Assembly (NCBI GenBank): GCA_023362775.1
Contig: JALMGJ010000002.1
Coordinates: 36,295,914-36,359,913 of the forward strand
Direction of reading: 5' to 3'
From: Charina bottae
Taxonomy: Eukaryota > Chordata > Lepidosauria > Squamata > Charinaidae
Length of the DNA stretch: 64,000 nt
Numbering within the stretch: position 1 is the first letter of the stretch; the number at the start of each line of letters is the position of its first letter. Shown in pieces: positions 38,736 through 48,703 of this stretch. The notes under the pieces were generated by a model. That model did no database searches, was not told the origin of the DNA, and saw only the letters and a program-made list of their open reading frames with translations. The position numbers were made by a program, and so were the translations under genes.

Positions 38736-40043
38736 AGTAAGGAATATGACCTTGATGGAGCCTAGGTGACAGGGGCTAGAGCATTTTTTTTAAGTCCAGA
38801 ATGTCCAGATAACATTCAGAAGCTACTCAGATGCCTCCTTAATTCACTGGAGCATAAGAAGGGGAGGAGGTACAGCACAATCAGACTTACAAGATCCTGT
38901 TATTATAGCTAATCTTAATAAAAGTAGTTTCAGCCTTCCTGTGGAGTTGATTTCCTGGTCTGGTCAACCTAGTGGGGCTGATCCTCCCTCCCTCCCTCCC
39001 TCCCTCCCTGCACCAGGGGCATCTGAGGGGGGCAGTGGTATCAAAAAAGTCAAGGCCGCTCTCATTTGATGAGTGTTGACACACATGAAAACTGGTGGGT
39101 CTTCAATAGCATGGCCACAGCTCACATCATGGCTTTATTGACCCCTCACCCCCATGAGCACCTCTGCTCTCTTCCCAACTTATGGGAATGTATTTATTTT
39201 TAAGGCTGACCTTGGAGTGACTTATGCTCTCTAACTGGGTCGGACTACTTCTTCCATCACTCTTGTGGAATTCTAACAATCATCACATTCTACACGCATT
39301 TGAGAGCACGGAGATGGGAGAGCCGGCATGTCTGCTTTTTAGTGTATACTGACGTACTTACCGGTTTATGCCAATAACACCCTTTTCCCCTTGAGATCTG
39401 ACAATGTCATCATCCCTCCCTGTGTTCATGCAACTATCACTCCTGGGCTGTTTCAGCATGATTCAGCAAATCATGACGTAAGAACACAACTGGTTGAAAA
39501 CAAGCAGGGAAAGCTGTGGAAGGAGAGGGTAGGTCTGTACTCAGGATACTATAGGGGACATTCCTTGAATGTGGAGATGTGAGTAGGACACAGCAGGGTG
39601 TAGACGTTTGTCCCCAGCTCAGTGAACCAAGACACGGATCCCGGTTTAGGCCGGGATTATTCTGATCCTTCAGTTCAAACTAACTGAATTGATCACAAAG
39701 CAAGTCGACTGGTTTTCTTCCTACCTCCAGTCCCTTGATGCAATGCTTACTTTAGGCTTTCATGAGCTGGCTCAGAGCCAGGGATTAGTCAGAGGGATTA
39801 GCGTTGTTGCTAACCACCCACACGTTGCACAGCAGCAGTGCGGAAGACGCAGAGCTACATTCCAGGCGGGGACTCCCAGGCCCACAGATTTGGGGTCAAA
39901 ATGTAAACAAATCCATTCCGTGACCATATTTCCTGAAGGTCAAGAATCCACCTACAACGGAAACCCTTCCCAAAAATAATATACGATGAGGAGCCTGCTG
40001 GACTGATGAGGGGAGGGTTAAGAAGGACTGCTCCAAGAGGAGA
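38736..40043. other. No recognised feature
   Basis: Low-repeat DNA with a (TCCC)n run at about 38983-39010. No exon or RNA gene could be supported. Confidence 0.4.
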
Positions 40044-40051
40044 CCCTACGC

Positions 40052-40379
40052 CACAGCTTTCCAAACTGTGTGTCGCGACACACTACTGTGTCGCCTGAAG
40101 TGTCCTGGTGTGTCGCGCGGTGTCGGGATCGTGGGCCAGGGGGCGGGGTTTGCAGGCAGGAGCCAATCGCATGGGCCGGGGTTTGCAGGCAGGAGCCAAT
40201 CACGTGGGCCGGGGGGCGGGGTTTGCAGGCAGGAGCCAATTGCATAGGCTGGGGGGCAGGGTTTGCCGGCGGGAGCCAATTGCATGGGCTGGGGGGCGGG
40301 GAGACCTGTTATTACTGTGTTGCGAAATGATGCATGTCTAAAAGGTATGTCACCAACATGAAAAGTTTGGAAAGCTCTG
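40052..40379. mobile_element. hAT MITE, GCTTTCCAAACT family (core type 3, CCAAT minisatellite)
   Basis: Ends CACAGCTTTCCAAACTG and AGTTTGGAAAGCTCTG, with a perfect duplication CCCTACGC (40044-40051 and 40380-40387). Terminal blocks match the family (GTGTGTCGCGACAC, GAAATGATGCATGTCTAAAA), but the core is four CCAAT-minisatellite units (40139-40303) otherwise found in other hAT families. Confidence 0.93.
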
Positions 40380-40600
40380 CCCTACGCTTTGCATGCAAGG
40401 GTGGCTGTAGCCCTTGGCAGAACAACATGGTTGCCTCAAGCAGCTGATACGGACAGACAGACAGCAACAGAAGCAGCAAGAAGCTGGTGGAAAAGATCAT
40501 ATGCCATGGAGTTTCTGAGCAACCCTGCTGCTTTCTGGTGTGGTACAGGAAAAGTCTCCATCACAGTGTTTGGAGCCACCTGGAATAGAATGGCATAGAT

Positions 40601-40702
40601 CAGTGTTTCTCAACCTTGGCAGCTTGAAGATGTGTGGCTGGCTAGGGAATTCTGGGAGTTGAAGTCCACACACCTTCAAGCTGCCAAGGTTGAGAAACAC
40701 TG
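40601..40702. mobile_element. hAT hairpin MITE, copy 11, shortened
   Basis: Ends CAGTGTTTCTCAACC and GGTTGAGAAACACTG, with a perfect duplication GCATAGAT. The left arm lost its middle. Confidence 0.92.
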
Positions 40703-40707
40703 GCATA

Positions 40708-40708
40708 G

Positions 40709-40742
<34 letters not shown>
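40708..40742 (+). repeat. (ATC)n microsatellite
   Basis: About eleven ATC units directly beside the hairpin MITE duplication. Confidence 0.92.
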
Positions 40743-40882
40743 CTTTTATAAAACAAAATCAGAATCAAAGTAGTGTTTTTTTAAATAACATCTTAGATGC
40801 TTATTTTAAATATCCCTTCAATGAGAAGAAAACAATTTGAATATTTCAGCCCTGCCCTTTTCAGTAATCTCATAGCATCTCT
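40743..40882. other. No recognised feature
   Basis: Short unassigned stretch. Confidence 0.3.
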
Positions 40883-40890
40883 GTTGTGAC

Positions 40891-41312
40891 TAGGCTGACC
40901 ATACGTCCCGTTTTGAACAGGACAGTCCCGTTTTTTTAGCATTTTTCAACCATCCCGTCATTTTGATAAAAATCTCAATTTTGTCCCGTTTTTTAAACCT
41001 GGCGGGAAAGGCACGGAAGGAGGAGCTGCCGATTGGAGGCAGCCTGGAAAAGGAAGCCCTCCTGCCTATCAACGTGCGGCAAAGGAGGGTGGGGTTTGCA
41101 GGCGGGAGCCAATCACGCAGACCAGGGGCGGGGTTTGCAGGCAGGAGCCAATTGCGTGGACCAGGGGGCGGGGTTTGCAGGCGGGAGCCAAGTGCGTGGA
41201 CCGGGGGCGGGAACCCCTGTCTTTTTCATGAATACGGAATATTACATAAGACCCCGCCCCGTTTTGCCATCCCAATGTCCCGTTTTTGTCTTAAGGAAAT
41301 ATGGTCAGCCTA
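40891..41312. mobile_element. hAT-type MITE, TAGGCTGACCATA family with CCAAT minisatellite
   Basis: Ends TAGGCTGACCATACGTCCCG and ATATGGTCAGCCTA, with a perfect 8-bp duplication GTTGTGAC (40883-40890 and 41313-41320). Several TTTTGTCCCGTTTT-like blocks are followed by three CCAAT-minisatellite units (41088-41216). The 8-bp duplication supports a hAT-like element although the ends differ from CAG...CTG. Confidence 0.88.
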
Positions 41313-41320
41313 GTTGTGAC

Positions 41321-41811
41321 CTCCATAGTCTTTTTTTTTGCAGCAGCAGCAGCAATTGAGAAAAAGTTGCTCGGCCCTGTTTAAATAATAGTGAGTCATG
41401 GAGTCAATAACCTAGCTAAGTCAATGACAACTTTCTCCATTCCTAAACAGAAGCCAAAGAAAGTATACAAAAAAAACCCAATATCCATAGACCACAAATG
41501 TCTGTCATAAATAGGATCTTGATTAACCTTAATTATGGAGTTCAAACTCCATACGTGTGCTGTTCGTTCCATTCATTTATGAATTGGGTTCTAGTGTTCT
41601 CCCTGGATGGCCTCTTAACATGGGCCTGCACCCCTTTTCTCCAAGTTCAAGTGATAATGAAGAGGCCGGAGGCTGGGTTGGGCCTAAGGGGACAGCACTC
41701 AATTAAGTCATTGAATCTGAATGTAGGGAGGCAGCTGGGGAGAAGTCATGACATATTATTATATAATATATAATATTATATAAGATTACATATTATTATA
41801 TAATATAATAA
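41321..41811. other. Mostly unrecognised; AT-rich palindromic stretch
   Basis: 41755-41810 is built of TATTATATAATATA units that can fold. The rest is unassigned. Confidence 0.4.
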
Positions 41812-42210
41812 TTGAGCATCTTAAACCAAGCCAAATCCAAAAACGCTAGAGAATTCCTGGAAGCTTGGCACTCAGACAAAGCAGCCATCAACAGACACAT
41901 AGAGGTAAACAACATTTACATACCATTCATAAGAGACAATAGAAAAGCCAGAAGACCAGAACACCTCCTTGCCAGCAATCAACACCCAGATATGCAAAGA
42001 TTAGCACCAGGATTAGCACCAGAGGAACAATCAAACAGCACAATATACCCCAATCAAGGAACTATTAACTCAGTCAATCAACCAAGCAGCAAACAACAGC
42101 CCAATCAAGGAACTCCTAAGGGGAGAACAACACCTCCACCAACACAAGCAGGACAAGCCAGTGTATGTATGTATGTATGTATGTATGTATGTATGTATGT
42201 ATGTATGTAT

Positions 42211-42241
<31 letters not shown>

Positions 42242-42410
42242 TTTGTTGGATTTATCACCGCCCAACTCCCCCAAGGGGGACTCTGGGCGGTAATGCAGGT
42301 ATGTAAACAGAGAGCAAGTCCCGCTCCCTTTTCGCACTGAAGATGTTGCCTAGCCTGGCAATGAAACGTCTGCAAGAAGACAACCAGGCTCAGAGAGCAC
42401 CAAGGACTCC
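41812..42410 (+). mobile_element. Penelope-like element, ORF end and terminus, interrupted
   Basis: 41815-42160 encodes ILNQAKSKNAREFLEAWHSD, KAAINRHIEVNNIYIPFI and PEHLLASNQHPDMQRLAPGL, the region after the GIY-YIG endonuclease. 42300-42410 is the terminus with CTGAAGA (42337-42343), stem GTTGCC/GGCAA and GAAACGTC. Between them lies a (GTAT)n plus inverted L2-type tail. The element at 55362 shows the uninterrupted order. Confidence 0.82.
42161..42297 (-). mobile_element. (GTAT)n/(TTTA)n and L2/CR1-type tail inserted in Penelope
   Basis: Microsatellite GTAT grading to TTTA, then GGATTTATCACCGCCCAACTC and GGGACTCTGGGCGGTAATG. GTATGTA occurs on both sides of the insertion, consistent with a target duplication. 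Confidence 0.65.
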
Positions 42411-43232
42411 ATATTATTGCCCATTTGGGCACACCGCTTGTAGGTGAAGGGGAGAGCAGAGCAGTGCCCACAAATCTTGTCCTCCCATCACATCCTTGTC
42501 AGCATGTCCCCTGTCCTGTTGTTGAAGGACTCAAATGGGGAACTTACTCCATGCATCCAGGCCTATCTCGTGCTTCAGAATCCTGCATATACAAAGCTCC
42601 AGATAATGGGGACCTTCATGTATTGGGCAGTATTCCTCTCTGCAGCTATGGATGGAAAACAGAGTTCAGGATCATCAAGGACATAGTAGAGGAGATGGAG
42701 CCAGGTAGCCCAGCCCATGCCCCATTCTGTGTTGGTTAGGGATGCTGGGAGTTGGAAGACACCAGGTTAGAGAAAATTGCAGTAAAGCTTACCAGTTACC
42801 TAACCTAAAGGGCCTGGAATGGAATGAACTCGATCCAGGTTTGTTGGTGTTGCCCATACAAGGAGAAACGTCCAGATGAAAATTGTTCTTCTCTTCCCAC
42901 CCCCAGCAGAATCTGACTGAATCTAAGGCAGCTTCACCTCCCCTCTATCTTTCTAATCTTTTAAGGAAGTGTGTGAGAGAAGAGTCATTAATGCTGCATC
43001 TAGCAGCATGCCTAGTTTGGTCCTATTTGACTCACTCTCCCAATGAATGTTGTTCCAAAAGCAGCTATGTGGGTAAGGGGTGGGGGGTAAATATGGATCT
43101 TCTTTCTTTGTTCTTAAGTCCAGCGAGCCTTCCCAGCCTTGAGTCCTCCAGATGTCCCAGAAGGACAACTCTTGGAATTTCCAGAGTTCCCACCTTCTCT
43201 GGGAATAATGGGAGTTGTGCTTCCAGTGCACT
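42411..43232. other. No recognised feature
   Basis: Low-repeat DNA. Overlapping frames at 42425-42739 and 42883-43275 have no recognisable domains. Confidence 0.4.
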
Positions 43233-43240
43233 GTGTAGAA

Positions 43241-43560
43241 CAGAGCTTTCCAAACTGTGTGTCGCGACACGTTAGTGTGTCAGCTGCAGTGTCTGGGTGT
43301 GTCGCGGCTGCTGCTGCCTCCGATCCCTGCCAGGATTCCGCGCAGGTCCTAGTGCCTGCCTTGTGCCCTGCTGCCTCCAAACCTGCCCTGCCAGGATTCC
43401 ACGCAGCTTCTAGTGCCTGCCTTGTGCCTTGCTGCCTCCAGACCTGCTGTGATTCCGCGCAGGTCCTAGTGCCTGCCTTGTGCCCTGCTGTAAGAGTGTG
43501 TCACGAAATGATGCATGTCTAAAAAGTGTGTCACCAACATGAAAAGTTTGGGGAGCTCTG
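43241..43560. mobile_element. hAT MITE, GCTTTCCAAACT family (core type 2)
   Basis: Ends CAGAGCTTTCCAAACTG and AGTTTGGGGAGCTCTG. The core has three ~50-bp CCTAGTGCCTGCCTTGTGCC units. Flanks GTGTAGAA and GTATAAAG match at only about 5 of 8 positions. Confidence 0.85.
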
Positions 43561-43689
43561 GTATAAAGATGACCTCTTTGGAGAAGGAATGTGGCAGTTA
43601 ACAAAACATGAATTGAGCCTGGGAAAGGGGAGGAGGTGTTAGCAAGGAACTTAAGAAGTGACTCTGCTATACTGTACTTCATACTATTA
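43561..43689. other. No recognised feature
   Basis: Short unassigned stretch. Confidence 0.3.
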
Positions 43690-44705
43690 CTATCTATCCC
43701 GCCTTTATTATTTTTATAAATAACTCAGGGCGGCGAACATACCTAATACTCCTTTCTCCTCCTGTTTTCCCCAAAACAACAACCCTGTGAGGTGAGTTGG
43801 GCTGAGAGAGAGTGACTGGCCCAAGGTCACCCAGCCAGCTTTCATGCCTAAGGTGGGACTAGAACTCTCAGTCTCCTGGTTTGCTATTGGCTCCTTCCCA
43901 GGGCTGAGAGACAGGGACTGGCCCAAGGTCACCCAGCCGGCTTTCATGCCTAAGGCAGGACTAGAACTCTCAGTCTCCTGGTTTGCTATTGGCTCCTTCC
44001 CAGGGCTGAGAGACAGGGACTGGCCCAAGGTCGCCCAGCCGGCTTTCATGCCTAAGGCAGGACTAGAACTCTCAGTCTCTTGGTTTGCCATTGGCTCCTT
44101 CCTAAGGCTGAGAGACAGGGACTGGCCCAAGGTCACCCAGCCGGCTTTCATGCCTAAGGCAGGACTAGAACTCTCAGTCTCTTGGTTTGCCATTGGCTCC
44201 TTCCTAAGGCTGAGAGACAGGGACTGGCCCAAGGTCACCCAGCCGGCTTTCATGCCTAAGGCAGGACTAGAACTCACAGTCTCTTGGTTTGCCATTGGCT
44301 CCTTCCTAAGGCTGAGAGACAGGGACTGGCCCAAGGTCACCCAGCCGGCTTTCATGCCTAAGGCGGGACTAGAACTCTCAGTCTCCTGGTTTGCTATTGG
44401 CTCCTTCCCAGGGCTGAGAGACAGGGACTGGCCCAAGGTCGCCCAGCCGGCTTTCATGCCTAAGGCGGGACTAGAACTCTCAGTCTCCTGGTTTGCTATT
44501 GGCTCCTTCCCAGGGCTGAGAGACAGGGACTGGCCCAAGGTCGCCCAGCCGGCTTTCATGCCTAAGGCAGGACTAGAACTCTCAGGCTCCTGGTTTCCCA
44601 CTGGCTCCTTCCTAGGGCTGAGAGAGAGTGACTGGCCCAAGGTCACCCAGCCGGCTTTCATGCCCAAGGCAGGACTAGAACTCTCAAGCTCCTGGTTTCT
44701 AGCCC
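43690..44705 (-). mobile_element. Sauria-type tRNA SINE, 9-unit tandem body, MIR-like tail
   Basis: Inverted. The tail (complement of AATAAAGGCGGGATAG and CAGGGTTGTTGTTTTGGGG) is at 43690-43800, then nine 102-bp units, each with one B-box-like GTTCTAGTCC on the minus strand. Units with CTTCCCAGGGCTGAGAGAC and units with CTTCCTAAGGCTGAGAGAC occur in runs, suggesting local duplication after the first array formed. The tRNA head is truncated. Frames of 375 and 294 codons open on the two strands are by-products of the 3n period. Confidence 0.9.
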
Positions 44706-45055
44706 AACTTATCTCACCATTATTATGAAGATGAAATGGGAGAAGCTCGATATAGACTCTCTTGAGTATGCAGGGGAAGGGAGGAAGGGAGGGAGGAAAC
44801 AGATATAGGTATTTTTCTTTTGTGAAGCGCTTGAGAACCACTGTTTGGCAGTGTAATGAACTACATGGACCAGTGATCTGAGTTGCTTACCTCTCTCTCT
44901 CTCCTCCAGATTGTGGATTGCCCTCAGAACAAAAGTTAAAGCTTGGGAAGATATAATCGGATAATTCCCTATGTAGTCTGGAGTTTTTTGAATGATGAGC
45001 AAGACATATTTAATTATTTGGATTTCAGGAAGAGACAATGAATAGTTTGGGTATA
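44706..45055. other. No recognised feature
   Basis: Unassigned DNA between the SINE array and the next MITE. Confidence 0.35.
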
Positions 45056-45063
45056 TGGTATGG

Positions 45064-45378
45064 CAGAGCTTTCCAAACTGTGTGTCAGGACACGTTAGTG
45101 TGTCGGCTGCAGTGTCTGGGTGTGTCGCGGCGGCTGCTGCCTCCGAGCCCTGCCAGGATTCCGCGCGGGTCCTAGTGCCTGCCTTGTGCCTTGCTGCCTC
45201 CAAACCTGCTGTGATTCCGTGCAGGTCCTAGTGCCTGCCTTGTGCCCTGCTGCCTCCAAACCTGCTGTGATTCTGTGCAGGTCCTAGTGCCTGCCTTGTG
45301 CCCTGCTGTAAGAGTGTGTCGCGAAATGATGCATGTCTAAAAAGTGTGTCACCAACATGAAAAGTTTGGAAAGCTCTG
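45064..45378. mobile_element. hAT MITE, GCTTTCCAAACT family (core type 2)
   Basis: Ends CAGAGCTTTCCAAACTG and AGTTTGGAAAGCTCTG, with a perfect duplication TGGTATGG (45056-45063 and 45379-45386). Three core units of CCTAGTGCCTGCCTTGTGCC type. Confidence 0.93.
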
Positions 45379-45386
45379 TGGTATGG

Positions 45387-46867
45387 AAAGAGGCAGAACA
45401 GTTCAAACTGCTTGTAGTGAAGGGTGGAGATGATACATGTTAGAAGCTTACATAAATCTGTGATGTGGGGTTCCCTTTCATTAACAAGGAGGAATATGTG
45501 TACATCTATGTCACACTTTCACACACATACTTACACTGTTCATTGCCATGAATTGCAGTGATGACCGTTACCTCTTAGACACTTACAAAAAATAGAACTG
45601 CAAAACGAATTTAGGATAAGTTATCACTTTTTGTCTATGGAGCTAAAATAGAATGTATTTGAGGCTGTAGAGTTTTGATGTGCTGGGCAGAAAGATAAGA
45701 GTTGTTTCCATCACATTATATGCTTGGAAGCTCCAGATGACTTCTATTGGTCATTGGTCCAACTAGCTAACTAACCAGCAACTACCTCTGGATGACTTCT
45801 TTTGGGCATTGGGAATTCTCATCATCCCTGATCATTGACCAAAATATCTGGGCTATCCCCAAAACTGGGAGACCCTAATTTACCTACTGTAGCCCTGTTA
45901 TGCATGTTTACCAGACTCTTACATCTAAGCCTAAGGAGATCAGTTTTCACTGCCAATGGAGTCTGACATTTCTTTTACTGTTTTTCTCTTCCCAGCTTGG
46001 CATCCGTCCTCAAATTCCCTGAGCCTGAAGTCAAAGCCAATATTATCTAACGGTTGGGAGCCCAAGGAGGGTATGTCTTACAGCTAGCTGAAAGAGCAAA
46101 AGGGAAGCTGAGTACATTTTAAGGAAATACCCAGGCTGTTTACATGCCCTTTCTAAAAAAAAAATACAAAACCTCTTAACAAATGTGTCAGCACTCCATT
46201 TGCAACTCAGCCAGGTCAGTTGCCAACTTGTACAGTAACACAGGCTGCCCCCTGTTCAGATTATAACTAGAAACAAGGCGTCCTGTGTGTTTTTACTCGG
46301 AAGGACATCCCATCATTTCTAAAGGGGCTTTCTCTGCACGTCCATGGCACGCTCAACCAGCTTTAGAGCAAATATGCTTTAATATGGCTCAAGAATCCCC
46401 TAGATTAGGAAGAGGCAGTTTGGGGCTGCATGGGCCCCAGTCCCCCATTTACAAGCCCCATACCCTCACAGCAGGGGCAGGTCTGGACATTTTCTGAGCA
46501 TTTTTATTTATTTATTTATTTTGTTATTTGAGGGGTATTTTGTGAGTTTTAAAGGATGAAATTGGTGTCTTAAGCCAGGCAGAAGTTTAGCACCTCTTAA
46601 AACCTCTACACCTGCTGACTGCCTGGTACAATTCTCTTCTTCTGAGGAATCTTTGGAAGAAGGGTCCACCAGAAAGGAAGGGTCAACCTTTTTGCCAGCC
46701 CCATAGCAAAGCATTATCTGGCCCATGTCTACATAATAATAGCACCCATTCAATTTAATTCACCTGTTCCTGGGTTATGGAGCTCAGGCCTGCCATCTAC
46801 AGTACCTCTCAACCTGGTGAGGAGGGAACTAAGGAGAGTAGTCATTCTAACTTTCAGGAATATCCTA
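45387..46867. other. No recognised feature
   Basis: About 1.5 kb of apparently unique DNA with a (TTTA)n run near 46503-46520. No coding exon was supported. Confidence 0.4.
46244..46257 (-). promoter_or_regulatory. Weak candidate CTCF site
   Basis: The minus strand reads TGAACAGGGGGCAG, which fits the CTCF core AGRKGGCRS half well but misses the leading CCA. Sequence match only. Confidence 0.25.
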
Positions 46868-47062
46868 ATCCTTCCTTCCTTCCTTCCTTCCTTCCTTCCT
46901 TCCTTCCTTCCTTCCTTCCTTCCTTCCTTCCTTCCTTCCTTCCTTCCTTCCTTCCTTCCTTCCTTCTCCATCTCTTTTCCTCCCTCCCTCCCTTCCTTCT
47001 CCATCTCCCTCCCTCCCTTCCTTCTCCATCTCCCTCCCTCCCTTCCTTCATCTCCCTTCCTC
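46868..47062 (+). repeat. Polypyrimidine (TTCC)n tract, left part
   Basis: (CCTT)n followed by a higher-order pattern of CTCCATCTC and TCCCTCCCTCCC blocks. Pure pyrimidine on the plus strand. Confidence 0.95.
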
Positions 47063-47418
47063 TGTCAGAGTTCGGCAGACCTCTGCCATTCATACAAGTA
47101 CGTGCTAACCGACATGCGGAAATAGACTCGCAACTGAGAAGCAGCCGAAGCCAACGTAACGAGCTGTGAAACGGAACGTATCAGCCCAGGAAGGACTGTC
47201 TAGTGAAGCTGGAGCCAAGTACTTCACACATCAACTTCAAAAGGACAATGGGGGGAGAAATGTTTAAATGTAACATACCATGCCATGCCAGTTCATTCAC
47301 GTCTTTGTTCCTGCACCTATGTACTTCAATAAACCTCTTTACTTTTAAAGAAGCCTGCGTTTCGGAGCTTTCTTGAGAAAGGGGAATTTGATAGACATCG
47401 TTGGGAGCAGTCCTTACA
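47063..47418 (+). mobile_element. Candidate solo LTR
   Basis: 356 bp starting TGTCAGAGTTCGGCAGAC and ending GAGCAGTCCTTACA, flanked on both sides by TCCTC. AATAAA lies at 47330-47335, about 90 bp before the end, as in R/U5 of retroviral LTRs. The 5-bp duplication is weak evidence because the host tract is itself TCC-rich. No internal retroviral sequence is present. Confidence 0.6.
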
Positions 47419-47860
47419 TCCTCCTTCCTTCCTTCCTTCCTTCCTTCCTTCCTTCCTTCCTTCCTTCCTTCCTTCGTTCCTTCCTTCCTTCCTTCCTTCC
47501 TTCCTTCTCCATCTCTTTTCCTCCCTCCCTCCCTTCCTTCTCAATCTCCCTCCCTCCCTTCCTTCATCTCCCTTCCTCCTTCCTTCCTTCCTTCCTTCCT
47601 TCCTTCCTTCCTTCCTTCCTTCCTTCCTTCCTTCCTTCCTTCCTTCCTTCTCCATCTCTTTTCCTCCCTCCCTCCCTTCCTTCTCAATCTCCCCCCTCCC
47701 TCCCTCCCTCCCTCCCTCCCTCCCTCCTTCCTTCCTTCCTTCCTTCCTTCTCAATCTCCATTCCTCCCTCCCTTTCCTTCCTTCCTTCCTTCCATCTCCA
47801 TCTCCATCTCCATCTCCCTCCCTCCCTCCCTCCCTCCCTTTCATTTCCCCCCCCCCCCCG
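47419..47860 (+). repeat. Polypyrimidine (TTCC)n tract, right part
   Basis: Continues the tract with two more copies of the CTCCATCTCTTTTCCTCCC block and (CATCTC)n, ending in a C-run. Long frames on both strands here are simple-repeat artefacts. Confidence 0.95.
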
Positions 47861-48295
47861 AAGGGCTACATGTGCAGACATATGTGAGTACATAACCCTG
47901 CTCATCCTTTCAATTGATTTTAAAAAAATCTTTAACATTCCAAGATCATCTCGAAACTCTTCATCCCAATTTCCTTTGCTGGGTCAGGGCATTTCACAGG
48001 CAGCGCCTCCTGCCCCACCCAGGATGCCAAAAATCTCAGAACAGACATTAGCCGCCTGCTGCCCTTTCATCATAAGGCCGTGGGCAGGGGAGGGGGCGGC
48101 CCACCCTTCCTAATGGCAGGGTGAGCCCAGGACAGGGCTCTGCATCTAGAAAGCTTTGCTGCTGTAGCAATTACAGAAAGGGCACACCTGTGTATGTCTC
48201 AGCAATAAGGTATGCACTCTTGGAGGTAGGCATTACCAGCCACAATGTACAGCTCCAGCACAAGATATGCATTGACGGGATTCAGACATTGCATT
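47861..48295. other. No recognised feature
   Basis: Unassigned DNA after the pyrimidine tract. Confidence 0.35.
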
Positions 48296-48376
48296 ATATA
48301 CAGGTATACCGCCCAGAGTCCCCAGGTATGGAGGAAATGGGTGGTGATACAAATTTAAATAATAAATAAATAAATT
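48296..48376 (+). mobile_element. L2/CR1-type LINE 3' tail
   Basis: GGTATACCGCCCAGAGTCCC and GGTGATACAAATTTAAATAA, then AATAAATAAAT. Confidence 0.6.
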
Positions 48377-48703
48377 AAGCTTTGGTTTGCTTTATGGAAT
48401 AAACCATAATCAGATGGATTTCCATAATGGGCTAAGCCATTCTGCACGAGGTCCTTTCACAGTTCCAGAGTCAGCTCGAATGTGTTCCCACACGGTTATC
48501 TGTATTCTGCATCGGAGCTTATTTATTTCTGGCTCAACTGCAGTCTATCTGAAACCGGGGAAAAGAAACCTTATCCTTTTTGCGAGGGGGAAGCACTGCA
48601 GAGCTTTTGGCCAGCTTGTTTTCCTATTAGTGGGAACTCAGGTCTTGCCCTGTCTTTTGGTTCCTGGGCTTCAGGTGACATAATTCTGTCCATGGGTCCT
48701 TAA
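48377..48703. other. No recognised feature
   Basis: Begins with a GGAATAAACCATAATC fragment of the dispersed AAGCCATGG repeat. The rest is unassigned. Confidence 0.35.

Noticed and set aside
43844..44728. Large open frames with a 34-residue repeat, looking like a repeat protein
   Set aside because: The period is the 102-bp SINE unit, frames are open on both strands, and the same unit occurs in four other arrays. Not a gene.
46777..48113. Several 100-246 codon frames in the pyrimidine tract
   Set aside because: They translate (TTCC)n into FLPS or EGRK repeats and have no gene context.
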